Of a DNA stretch of 64,000 nucleotides, positions 26,480 through 34,488 are shown piece after piece. Made by a program: the position numbers and the translations under genes. The stretch is taken from assembly GCF_000261365.1 (NCBI RefSeq), contig NZ_AJVC01000002.1, forward strand, positions 395,581 to 459,580, given 5' to 3'. The notes beneath the pieces were generated by a model that saw only the letters and a program-made list of their open reading frames with translations, was not told where the DNA came from and did not search any database. The number at the start of each line of letters is the position of its first letter. The stretch's first letter is position 1. Origin of the DNA: Herbaspirillum sp. GW103. GTDB lineage: Bacteria > Pseudomonadota > Gammaproteobacteria > Burkholderiales > Burkholderiaceae_D.

Positions 26480-27682
26480 ATGCAGTCCATGGATACCCAA
26501 GCACACTTTCATAGCGCAGCCCCGGCCCTGATCGACCGGGTCGAGACCTTCCTGGTCGATCTGCCGACCATCCGTCCGCATCAATTGTCCATGGCGACGA
26601 TGAACGGCCAGACCCTGATGCTGGTACGTCTGTACTGCTCCGACGGTACCGTCGGCGTGGGGGAGGGCACCACCATCGGTGGCCTGGCCTATGGTGCCGA
26701 ATCGCCCGAGGGCATGAAGCTGGCCATCGATACCTACTTCGCACCGCTGCTGCTGGGGGCCGACGCCAGCCTGATCCCGGCCATCATGGCGCGCCTGAAC
26801 AAGGCCATCCAGGATAACCGCTTCGCCAAGTGCGCCATCGAGACTGCGCTCTTCGATGCCCTGGGCCAGCGCACCGGCCTGCCGGTCTCGCAGCTGCTCG
26901 GCGGCCGTGCCCGCGAAAGCCTGCCGGTCGCCTGGACCCTGGCCTCGGGCGACACCGCCAAAGATATCGACGAAGCCGAACGCATGCTGGCCGCGCGTCG
27001 TCACAGGATTTTCAAGCTCAAGATCGGTCGCCGCGACGTCGATGCCGATGTGGCCCATGTGGCCGCCATCAAGAAGGCGCTCGGTGATCGTGGCGCGGTG
27101 CGGGTGGATGTGAACATGGCCTGGAGCGAACTGGAGGCCCAGCGCGGTCTGGCCGGTCTGGTCGATGCCGGCTGCGAACTGGTGGAACAACCGGTGGCTT
27201 CGGCCCAGGCGCTGGCGCGCCTGAAGGGCAAGCACGCCATCGCCATCATGGCCGATGAGTCGCTCACCGGTCCGGCCTCGGCCTTTGCGCTGGCGCGCAT
27301 CGGCGGGGCGGACGTGTTTGCGATCAAGATCGAACAATCCGGTGGCCTGCGTGCGGCCCAGCAGGTGGCCGCCATCGGCGACGCGGCCGGCATCGAGCTG
27401 TATGGCGGCACCATGCTGGAAGGGGCCATCGGCACCATCGCCTCGGCGCATGCTTTTGCCACCTTCCGTGAATTGCAGTGGGGGACGGAATTGTTCGGCC
27501 CGCTGCTGCTGACCGAGGAAATCCTGGCCGAGCCTTTGCGCTATCAGGATTTCGAACTGGCCATTCCCAACCGCCCTGGCCTGGGCATCGTGCTGGACGA
27601 AGAGCGTGTGCAATACTTCCGGCGCGACCGCAGGCAAGGGGCGACAGTGACAGCAGTGAGGCCGGCCACCCTGGCCGGATAA
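26480..27682 (+). CDS. catB: Muconate cycloisomerase (cis,cis-muconate lactonizing enzyme)
   Basis: CatB turns cis,cis-muconate into muconolactone. It belongs to the enolase superfamily: FKLKIG with the catalytic lysine of the KxK motif, VRVDVNMAW, the metal ligands in LVEQPV and IMADES, and the C-terminal YGGTMLEGAIGT and WGTELFGPLLL blocks all match MLE. From 26480 the protein has 400 residues; the family is about 370. Upstream ATG 26429 adds 17 residues unlike CatB and overlaps the LysR box; ATG 26489 is another option. The first conserved segment, LIDRVETFLVDLPTIRPH, begins 17 residues after 26480. It is 49 bp upstream of catA. Confidence 0.93.
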   Translation: MQSMDTQAHFHSAAPALIDRVETFLVDLPTIRPHQLSMATMNGQTLMLVRLYCSDGTVGVGEGTTIGGLAYGAESPEGMKLAIDTYFAPLLLGADASLIPAIMARLNKAIQDNRFAKCAIETALFDALGQRTGLPVSQLLGGRARESLPVAWTLASGDTAKDIDEAERMLAARRHRIFKLKIGRRDVDADVAHVAAIKKALGDRGAVRVDVNMAWSELEAQRGLAGLVDAGCELVEQPVASAQALARLKGKHAIAIMADESLTGPASAFALARIGGADVFAIKIEQSGGLRAAQQVAAIGDAAGIELYGGTMLEGAIGTIASAHAFATFRELQWGTELFGPLLLTEEILAEPLRYQDFELAIPNRPGLGIVLDEERVQYFRRDRRQGATVTAVRPATLAG

Positions 27683-27731
27683 AACAAGAAAAGCACTTTC
27701 CCCATCAACAAGATCAATTAGGAGACTCAAC

Positions 27732-28667
27732 ATGGCAGCCAAGATTTTCAGCACCCCCGAAGTTCAGGACTTCCTGCGTCTGGCCAGCGGCCTCGATACC
27801 GAAGGCGGCAGCCCGCGCACCAAGCAGATCGTGCATCGCATCCTGTCCGATTTGTTCAAGACCATCGAAGACCTGGAGATTACCTCCGACGAATACTGGG
27901 CTGGCGTGGCCTACATCAACCGTCTGGGCGCGGCCAGCGAAGCCGGTTTGCTCTCGCCCGGCCTGGGCCTGGATCGTTTCCTGGACATGCGCATGGATGC
28001 CGAAGACGCTGCCCTGGGCATCACCGGCGGTACCCCGCGCACCATCGAAGGACCGCTGTACGTGGCCGGCGCGCCGGTGACGCAGGGCTTCGCGCGCCTC
28101 GACGACGGCAGCGACCAGAGCGGCCAGACCATCATCATGCACGGCACCGTCTACGGCGCTGACGGCAAGCCCATGGCGGGCGCGCAGGTCGAAGTCTGGC
28201 ACGCCAACACCAAGGGTTTCTATTCGCACTTCGATCCCACCGGTGAGCAGAAGCCCTTCAACATGCGCCGCACCATCATCACCGATGCCCAGGGCCGCTA
28301 CAAATTCCGCAGCATCATGCCGGCCGCCTATGGCTGCCCGCCGGCCGGCCCGACCCAGGGCCTGCTGAACCAGCTGGGCCGCCACGGCAACCGTCCGGCG
28401 CACATCCACTTCTTCGTCACGGCCGAGGGCCATCGCAAGCTGACCACGCAGATCAACATCGACGGTGATCCGCTGATCTATGACGACTTCGCCTATGCCA
28501 CCCGCGAGGGCCTGGTGCCGCCGCTGGTCGAGCGCACCGATGCGGCCAGCATCAAGGCCGAAGGACTGGAAGGCCCGTTCGCCGAGATCGTCTTCGACAT
28601 CAGCCTGACCGCACTGGTCAACGGTGCCGACAACCAGATCGTCGACCGCCCGCGCCTGGCCGCCTGA
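27732..28667 (+). CDS. catA: Catechol 1,2-dioxygenase (intradiol)
   Basis: CatA opens catechol between the hydroxyls to give cis,cis-muconate. At 311 residues it is the exact family length. The four iron(III) ligands fall at the canonical positions: Tyr164 (GFYSHFD), Tyr200 (AAYGCPP), His224 and His226 (RPAHIHFF). The N-terminal helical dimerisation/lipid-binding domain is intact. A strong ribosome site (AGGAG) lies 8-9 bases upstream of the ATG. The gene takes catechol from the ben genes downstream and probably from the iac cluster at 43.6-55.3 kb. Confidence 0.97.
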   Translation: MAAKIFSTPEVQDFLRLASGLDTEGGSPRTKQIVHRILSDLFKTIEDLEITSDEYWAGVAYINRLGAASEAGLLSPGLGLDRFLDMRMDAEDAALGITGGTPRTIEGPLYVAGAPVTQGFARLDDGSDQSGQTIIMHGTVYGADGKPMAGAQVEVWHANTKGFYSHFDPTGEQKPFNMRRTIITDAQGRYKFRSIMPAAYGCPPAGPTQGLLNQLGRHGNRPAHIHFFVTAEGHRKLTTQINIDGDPLIYDDFAYATREGLVPPLVERTDAASIKAEGLEGPFAEIVFDISLTALVNGADNQIVDRPRLAA

Positions 28668-28681
28668 TCCCCTGATCGTTC

Positions 28682-28702
28682 TGCGCCAGCCGGGCTGGCG
28701 CA
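28682..28702. other. Perfect 10-bp inverted repeat between catA and benA
   Basis: TGCGCCAGCC and GGCTGGCGCA are exact complements around a single G, 14 bp after catA. There is no T-tract, so it may act as an mRNA processing or stability hairpin, or a weak attenuator, between the catechol and benzoate parts of the operon. Confidence 0.5.
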
Positions 28703-28781
28703 TGACTGTCCACTCCCCGCCGACAGACTTGCCGCGATGCCTTGCAGCGCGGCGGGCGGGGTGCACCTTGGAGAACCTGAC

Positions 28782-30158
28782 ATGACCACCCTTGCCGCCG
28801 CCGACAAGTACGAAGAGGTCGAACGCCTGCTCGACACCGCCCTGGACGAAGACGCCACCAACGGCATCTTCCGCTGCCGCCGCGACATCTTCACCAATGC
28901 CGACCTGTTCGAGCTGGAGATGAAGCACCTGTTCGAATCGAACTGGGTCTATCTGGCCCATGAAAGCCAGGTCCCCGAGATCAACGATTACTACACCACC
29001 TGGATCGGCCGCCAGCCGGTGGTCGTCACCCGTGACAAGAACGGCGAACTGCATGCCGTCATCAATGCCTGCGCCCACAAGGGCGCCATGCTGTGCCGTC
29101 GCAAGCACGGCAACAAGAGCAGCTTCACTTGTCCCTTCCATGGCTGGACCTTCTCCAACAGCGGCAAGCTGTTGAAGGTCAAGGACGAGAAGACCACCGA
29201 GTATCCGGTCTCCTTCAACAAGAACGGTTCGCACGACCTGACCCGGGTGGCGCGCTTCCAGAACTATCGCGGCTTCCTTTTCGGCAGTCTGTCGGAGGAC
29301 GTGTTGCCGCTGGAAGACTACCTGGGCGAGACCCGCGTCATCATCGACCAGATCGTCGATCAGGCCCCCAACGGCCTGGAAGTCCTGCGCGGCAATTCCA
29401 GCTACCTCTATGACGGCAACTGGAAAATGCAGATGGAAAATGGTTGCGATGGTTACCATGTCAGCTCGGTGCACTGGAACTACGCGGCCACCATGAGCCG
29501 CCGCAAGGAAGGCGGCACCAAGGCCACCGACGCCAACAACTGGAGCAAGGCGGTGGCCGGGGTATATGGTTTCGAGAACGGTCACATCCTGCTGTGGACC
29601 AATACCCTGAACCCGGAAGTGCGCCCGATCTGGAACCAGCGCGAAGAACTGGCCGCCCGCGTGGGACAGGCGCGCGCCGATACCATCGTGGCACAGACGC
29701 GCAACCTGTGCCTGTATCCCAACGTGTTCCTGATGGACCAGTTCGGTACGCAGATCCGCGTGGCCCGTCCGATCAGCGTGAACCAGACCGAGATCAGCAT
29801 CTTCTGCTTCGGCCCCAAGGGCGAGAGCGCCGAAGACCGCCGCGTGCGCATCCGCCAGTACGAGGATTTCTTCAACGTCTCCGGCATGGGCACGGCCGAT
29901 GACCTGGAAGAATTCCGCGCCTGCCAGGCTGGCTACGCCGGTTCGACCGTGCGCTACAACGACATGAGCCGGGGCGCGCCGCTGTGGAAGCAGGGCCCGG
30001 ACGAGAATGCGAAGAAGATGGGCATGAATCCCAAACTGAGCGGCGAGCGCAGCGAAGACGAAGGTCTCTTCGTCTGCCAGCACCACTACTGGACCGAGCA
30101 GATGCGCAAGGCCGTCAGCAAGGAGCGCGCAGCCGCAGGGCAAGGAGAGCAAGCATGA
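28782..30158 (+). CDS. benA: Benzoate 1,2-dioxygenase large (alpha) subunit
   Basis: The catalytic subunit of the Rieske dioxygenase that makes benzoate cis-1,2-diol. The Rieske cluster is CAHKGAMLC...TCPFHGW (Cys-x-His then Cys-x2-His). The mononuclear iron site is NGCDGYHVSSVHW. At 458 residues it matches BenA/XylX. The ATG at 28782 is preferred over an upstream in-frame ATG because GGAG precedes it and BenA proteins start about 40 residues before the helical segment seen here. The stop overlaps benB (ATGA). An anthranilate or toluate dioxygenase is possible, but benK/benE and benD neighbours favour benzoate. Confidence 0.93.
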   Translation: MTTLAAADKYEEVERLLDTALDEDATNGIFRCRRDIFTNADLFELEMKHLFESNWVYLAHESQVPEINDYYTTWIGRQPVVVTRDKNGELHAVINACAHKGAMLCRRKHGNKSSFTCPFHGWTFSNSGKLLKVKDEKTTEYPVSFNKNGSHDLTRVARFQNYRGFLFGSLSEDVLPLEDYLGETRVIIDQIVDQAPNGLEVLRGNSSYLYDGNWKMQMENGCDGYHVSSVHWNYAATMSRRKEGGTKATDANNWSKAVAGVYGFENGHILLWTNTLNPEVRPIWNQREELAARVGQARADTIVAQTRNLCLYPNVFLMDQFGTQIRVARPISVNQTEISIFCFGPKGESAEDRRVRIRQYEDFFNVSGMGTADDLEEFRACQAGYAGSTVRYNDMSRGAPLWKQGPDENAKKMGMNPKLSGERSEDEGLFVCQHHYWTEQMRKAVSKERAAAGQGEQA

Positions 30159-30649
30159 GCCAGCCGACCCAACTCGATACCGTCTGCGCCTTCCTCTATC
30201 GCGAAGCCCGTTACCTCGACGAGCGCCAGTGGGAAGCCTGGCTGGAACTGTACACCACGGACGTCGAATACTGGATGCCGGCCTGGGACGATGACGATCA
30301 GCTCACCGAAGATCCGCAGCGCGAGATCTCGCTGATGTATTACGCCAATCGCGATGGTCTGGAAGACCGCGTCTTCCGCATCAAGACCGAGCGTTCCAGC
30401 GCCTCCATGCCGGAGCCGCGTACCAGCCACATGATCGCCAACGTGGAGATCCTGGAAGAGCACGACGATGCCGTGGAGGTGCGCTACAACTTCCACACCC
30501 TGTCGCACCGCTACAAGATCACCGACCAGTTCTTCGGCACCACCCTGGTGAGCTTGCGCAAGACCGAGGATGGCCTGCGGATCGCGCGCAAGAAGATCGC
30601 CCTGAAGAACGACTACATCCGCCAGGTCATCGACGTCTATCACGTCTGA
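30155..30649 (+). CDS. benB: Benzoate 1,2-dioxygenase small (beta) subunit
   Basis: A 164-residue beta subunit of an aromatic-ring-hydroxylating dioxygenase (SnoaL/NTF2-like fold). Typical features are FLYREARYLDERQWEAWLEL, DVEYWMPAW and the C-terminal IALKNDYIRQVIDVYHV. The true start, ATG 30155, overlaps the benA stop and has an AGGAGA site; an in-frame extension upstream lies inside benA. It forms the alpha3beta3 oxygenase with BenA. Confidence 0.93.
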   Translation: MSQPTQLDTVCAFLYREARYLDERQWEAWLELYTTDVEYWMPAWDDDDQLTEDPQREISLMYYANRDGLEDRVFRIKTERSSASMPEPRTSHMIANVEILEEHDDAVEVRYNFHTLSHRYKITDQFFGTTLVSLRKTEDGLRIARKKIALKNDYIRQVIDVYHV

Positions 30650-30670
30650 CCAGAGCGCAGGAGACACGAC

Positions 30671-31696
30671 ATGAGCAGCTATCGCATCGCCCTCAACTTC
30701 GAAGACGGGGTGACCCGCATCATTGACTGCGGTCCCAAGGAAAAAGTCCTGGACGCGGCGTTCCGTCAACGCATCAACCTGCCCATGGATTGCTCCGACG
30801 GCGTGTGCGGCACCTGCAAGTGCCGCGCCGAGAGCGGACAGTATGACCTGGGCGACGACTACATCGACGACGCCCTCAGCAGCGATGAAGCCGAGCAGGG
30901 ACTGGTGCTGACCTGCCAGATGATCCCGCAATCCGATTGCGTGGTCGCCGTGCCGGTGGCCTCGACCGCCTGCAAGACCGGCAGCGCGAAATTCGCTGGC
31001 AAGGTGGCCGAGGTCAGCGCCTTCGGTGAGGCCGCCTTCGAACTGGTGCTGGAGGTGGCCGCCGATGCCCCGGCTTTCCTGCCGGGGCAATACGTCAACA
31101 TCACGGTGCCGGGCAGTGGCCAGCATCGTTCGTATTCCTTCAGCTCGCCCTCGGGCGCCAAGCGCATGAGCTTCCTCATCAAGAACGTCCCCGGTGGCCT
31201 GATGAGTGGCTGGCTGGCCAGGGCCGGCAGCGGTGACGCGCTGGAGATGACCGGCCCGCTGGGCAGCTTCTACCTGCGCCCGGTCGACAAGCCCGTGCTG
31301 ATGCTGGCCGGTGGTACCGGGCTGGCGCCGTTCCTGTCGATGCTCGAAGAGATGGTGCAGCGGGGTGGGCAGCACCCGGTACACCTGATCTATGGCGTCA
31401 CGCGCGACCAGGACCTGGTATTGGTGGATCGTCTTGAAGACCTGACCAAGCGTTTGCCCGGGTTCAGTTTCACCACCTGTGTGGCCGATGCCGCGACCAC
31501 GCATCCGCGCCAGGGCTACGTGACCCAGCACATGCCTGCCGAGGTTCTGCATGACGGCCAGGTCGATGTCTATCTGTGCGGTCCGCCGCCGATGGTGGAG
31601 GCGGTGCAGAAGCACTTCCAGTCGCAGGGCATCGCCCCGGCCAGCTTCCATTACGAGAAGTTCGTCACCAGCCAGCCGGTGGCGGTGGCGGCATGA
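30671..31696 (+). CDS. benC: Benzoate 1,2-dioxygenase electron transfer component (ferredoxin-NADH reductase)
   Basis: A 341-residue reductase with an N-terminal plant-type 2Fe-2S ferredoxin domain (CSDGVCGTCKC and a fourth Cys in LVLTC) followed by FAD (HRSYSFSSPSG) and NAD (MLAGGTGLAPFLSM, VYLCGPPPMVE) domains. It passes electrons from NADH to the BenAB oxygenase. Domain order ferredoxin-FAD-NAD is that of BenC/XylZ and is the reverse of the reductase at 44.3 kb. ATGA overlap with benD. Confidence 0.95.
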   Translation: MSSYRIALNFEDGVTRIIDCGPKEKVLDAAFRQRINLPMDCSDGVCGTCKCRAESGQYDLGDDYIDDALSSDEAEQGLVLTCQMIPQSDCVVAVPVASTACKTGSAKFAGKVAEVSAFGEAAFELVLEVAADAPAFLPGQYVNITVPGSGQHRSYSFSSPSGAKRMSFLIKNVPGGLMSGWLARAGSGDALEMTGPLGSFYLRPVDKPVLMLAGGTGLAPFLSMLEEMVQRGGQHPVHLIYGVTRDQDLVLVDRLEDLTKRLPGFSFTTCVADAATTHPRQGYVTQHMPAEVLHDGQVDVYLCGPPPMVEAVQKHFQSQGIAPASFHYEKFVTSQPVAVAA

Positions 31697-32481
31697 GCGC
31701 AGCGCTCACGCGTGGACGCTTCGCGGGCAAGGTGGCCGTCGTCACCGGCGCGGCCCAGGGCATCCTGCAGGGCGTAGCCATGGGCATCGCCGCCGAAGGC
31801 GGCCAGGTCGTGATGGTGGACCGGGCCGACTTCATCCATGACGTTGCGATGCAGGCACCGGACGGACGGGCTACCGGCTGGGTCGCCGACCTCGAAACCT
31901 ATGCCGGCGCACAGGCCGCGATGGCGCGTGCGATCCAGCTGCATGGTCGCATCGACCTGCTGGTCAATGGCGTGGGTGGCGCCATCCGCATGCGGCCCTT
32001 TGCCGAATTCGAGGCCGCCCAGATCGATGCCGAGATCCGCCGCTCGCTCATGCCCACCCTCTACGGCTGCCATGCCGTGCTGCCGCACATGCTGCGGCAG
32101 GGGCGGGGCACCATCGTCAATGTCTCTTCCAATGCCACGCGCGGCATACGCCGGGTACCCTATTCGGCGGCCAAGGGCGGTGTGAATGCCATGACCATGG
32201 CACTGGCGATGGAATACGGTGAACAGGGCATCCGCGTGGTGGCGACCGCGCCCGGTGGCACGCAAGCACCGCCGCGCCGCGTACCGCGCAATGCGGAAGG
32301 CGACAGCGTGCAGGAACAGGCGTGGATGCAGCAGGCCGTGCAGCAGGTCACCGATTCCACCTTCTTCAAGCGCTACGCCACGTTGCAGGAGCAGGTCGCG
32401 CCCATCCTCTTCATGGCCTCCGATGAGGCCAGCTATATCACCGGGGCGGTGCTGCCGGTGGCCGGTGGTGACAACGGCTGA
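31693..32481 (+). CDS. benD: Benzoate cis-diol dehydrogenase (1,6-dihydroxycyclohexa-2,4-diene-1-carboxylate dehydrogenase)
   Basis: A 262-residue short-chain dehydrogenase that oxidises and decarboxylates the benzoate diol to catechol. The catalytic serine lies in NVSSNATRGIRRVPYSAAK, followed by the YxxxK motif. The start at 31693 overlaps the benC stop (ATGA). Oddity: the cofactor loop, usually TGxxxGIG, reads TGAAQGILQG, so the third glycine is replaced by leucine. This is unusual for the family and might alter NAD binding. The rest of the fold and the operon position still favour BenD. Confidence 0.88.
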   Translation: MSAALTRGRFAGKVAVVTGAAQGILQGVAMGIAAEGGQVVMVDRADFIHDVAMQAPDGRATGWVADLETYAGAQAAMARAIQLHGRIDLLVNGVGGAIRMRPFAEFEAAQIDAEIRRSLMPTLYGCHAVLPHMLRQGRGTIVNVSSNATRGIRRVPYSAAKGGVNAMTMALAMEYGEQGIRVVATAPGGTQAPPRRVPRNAEGDSVQEQAWMQQAVQQVTDSTFFKRYATLQEQVAPILFMASDEASYITGAVLPVAGGDNG

Positions 32482-32515
32482 GCCGCTTGTCCCTCTACAC
32501 TGAAACGGAGAAACC

Positions 32516-32926
32516 ATGTCTGAACGCCAGGCCATCATTCCCAAGGGAATGGAAGATGTCTACGAAAAAATCGGTTATGCACCCGGCGTATTGGTCGGCG
32601 ATGTGCTCTACGTTTCCGGCCAGATCGGACGCGGTCCCGACATGCAGCTGGTCGAGCCGCGCGAGGCGCAGATCGTGCAGGCTTTCGAGAATCTGAAACG
32701 GGTGGTGGAAACCGCCGGCGGCACCCTGGACGACATCGTCGACCTCTCCACCTTCCATACCGACATGCGCGACCTGCCCTTGTTCATCAAGGTCCGCAAC
32801 CAGTACCTGAGAAGCTATCCACTGCCTGCCTGGACGGCGACCGGTGCCCACATGCTGGGTGGTGGTCCCGGCTACCTCATCGAGATCAAGGCGGTGGCGC
32901 ATTTGCGCAAGAAGAGAACTGCCTGA
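32516..32926 (+). CDS. RidA/YjgF/YER057c/UK114 family protein in the ben operon
   Basis: A 136-residue protein with the family core (VLVGDVLYVSGQIG, AFENLKRVVETAGG, DIVDLSTFHTDM). RidA proteins hydrolyse reactive enamines, but the catalytic arginine that normally precedes the last strand (RLPKDVKIEIEA in RidA) is replaced here by GPGYLIEIKA. Deaminase activity is therefore doubtful, and the protein may bind a pathway intermediate instead. It is 34 bp after benD and 90 bp before benK, so it is probably part of the benzoate operon. Confidence 0.8.
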   Translation: MSERQAIIPKGMEDVYEKIGYAPGVLVGDVLYVSGQIGRGPDMQLVEPREAQIVQAFENLKRVVETAGGTLDDIVDLSTFHTDMRDLPLFIKVRNQYLRSYPLPAWTATGAHMLGGGPGYLIEIKAVAHLRKKRTA

Positions 32927-33016
32927 CTCGTACCGGACCACGGCAAGAAAAATGCTGGGCATGACAACACAAAACAACGCCAATCCCGCAAGACAAACGA
33001 CAACGGAGGAGACCCC

Positions 33017-34384
33017 ATGAAAACCCAGGAAGTGAGCCAGATCATCGATGGCGCGCGTTTCACGCAATTCCACTGGATGGTGATGTGCCTGTGCGCATTG
33101 CTGCTGGTGTTCGACGGTTATGACCTGTTCATCTACGGCGCCGTGCTGCCGGTATTGATGAAAGAGTGGACCTTGTCACCCGTGCAGGCCGGTGCATTGG
33201 GCAGCTATGCACTGTTCGGCATGATGTTCGGTGCCTTCATCTTCGGCCCCCTGGCCGACCGCATCGGCCGCAAGAAGGGCGTGGCGATCAGCTTCGTGCT
33301 CTTCAGCCTTTCCACCTTCGCCAGCGGCTTTGCCAGTTCGCCCAACGAGTTCGGCATCTTCCGCTTCCTGGCCGGGCTGGGTTGCGGCGGTCTGATGCCC
33401 AATGCCGTGGCCCTGATGAATGAATACGCCCCCAAGCGCCTGCGCAGCACCCTGGTGGCCATCATGTTCAGCGGCTATTCGCTGGGTGGCGTGTTGTGTG
33501 CGGGCCTGGGCATCTGGATGCTGCCCCGCTTCGGCTGGCAATCGATGTTCTTCGCTGCGGCCGTGCCGCTGGTGCTGCTGCCGCTGATCCTGTGGAAGCT
33601 GCCGGAATCGGTCGGCTTCCTGCTGCGTGCCGGCAAGCAGGAGCAGGCGCGCGCCATGCTGGCGCAGGTGGCGCCGCACGCCGCGCCTGGTGCCGATGTA
33701 CAACTGGTGCAAGGCGAGGCCAAGCCCTCTGGCGCACCGATGCTGGAGCTCTTCAAGCAGGACCGCACCGTCGGCACGCTGATGATCTGGATCGCCTTCT
33801 TCTGCTGCCTGCTGATGGTCTATGCACTCGGTTCCTGGCTGCCCAAGCTCATGGCCAGCGCCGGTTACAGCCTGGGTTCGTCGCTGTCCTTCCTGCTGGC
33901 GCTCAACTTCGGTGGCGTGGTCGGCGCCATCGGCGGCGGCTGGCTGGGTGACCGCTTCACCCTGCCCAAGGTGGTGGTGAGCTTCTTCGCGGTCGGCACC
34001 GTCGCCATCGCCCTGCTGGGGTTCAACAGCCCCACGCCGGTGCTGTACCTGCTCATCATCGTGGCGGGCGCGACCACCATCGGTACCCAGATCCTGTTGT
34101 ATGCCAATACCGCCCAGTTCTATCCGCTGGCGATCCGTTCCACCGGTCTGGGCTGGGCTTCCGGTGTGGGTCGCTCGGGTGCCATCGTCGGCCCCTTGCT
34201 GGGGGGCGCACTGATGGCGGCGGCGCTGCCGCTGAGCATGAATTTCCTGGTCTTTGCGATTCCCGGCCTGGTGGCGGCGCTGGCCTTCGGCATCTTCCTG
34301 CTGCGCTATCGTCACGGGCAGCGCGCCGTGGCGGCCGAGGCGACATCGACCGTGTCGGCTGCCACGATCTCGCGCAGCGTTTAA
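33017..34384 (+). CDS. benK: Benzoate/aromatic acid:H+ symporter (MFS, AAHS family)
   Basis: A 455-residue MFS protein with about 12 membrane segments. The AAHS signature FDGYDLFIYG occurs in the first helix with its acidic residues, and GPLADRIGRKKG is the MFS loop 2-3 motif. Such proteins import benzoate, 4-hydroxybenzoate or protocatechuate with protons. Its place after benABCD makes benzoate the likely substrate. A GGAGGAG ribosome site precedes the ATG. It ends just before a strong terminator. Confidence 0.87.
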   Translation: MKTQEVSQIIDGARFTQFHWMVMCLCALLLVFDGYDLFIYGAVLPVLMKEWTLSPVQAGALGSYALFGMMFGAFIFGPLADRIGRKKGVAISFVLFSLSTFASGFASSPNEFGIFRFLAGLGCGGLMPNAVALMNEYAPKRLRSTLVAIMFSGYSLGGVLCAGLGIWMLPRFGWQSMFFAAAVPLVLLPLILWKLPESVGFLLRAGKQEQARAMLAQVAPHAAPGADVQLVQGEAKPSGAPMLELFKQDRTVGTLMIWIAFFCCLLMVYALGSWLPKLMASAGYSLGSSLSFLLALNFGGVVGAIGGGWLGDRFTLPKVVVSFFAVGTVAIALLGFNSPTPVLYLLIIVAGATTIGTQILLYANTAQFYPLAIRSTGLGWASGVGRSGAIVGPLLGGALMAAALPLSMNFLVFAIPGLVAALAFGIFLLRYRHGQRAVAAEATSTVSAATISRSV

Positions 34385-34404
34385 GCTAGTCATTCAAGCC
34401 GGTT

Positions 34405-34448
34405 CGGCGCCCCGGAGCATCGCTCCATCGGGCGCCGGACTTTTTCCC
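34405..34448 (+). terminator. Rho-independent terminator after benK
   Basis: CGGCGCCC (34405-34412) pairs with GGGCGCCG (34430-34437), with an internal GGAGC/GCTCC mini-stem in the loop. It is followed by GAC and a T-rich tract (TTTTTCCCTTTT). It separates catB-benK from benE. Confidence 0.8.
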
Positions 34449-34488
34449 TTTTGTACGCTGGTGCGGTTGCCTCTGCAAGGAAGCTTCA

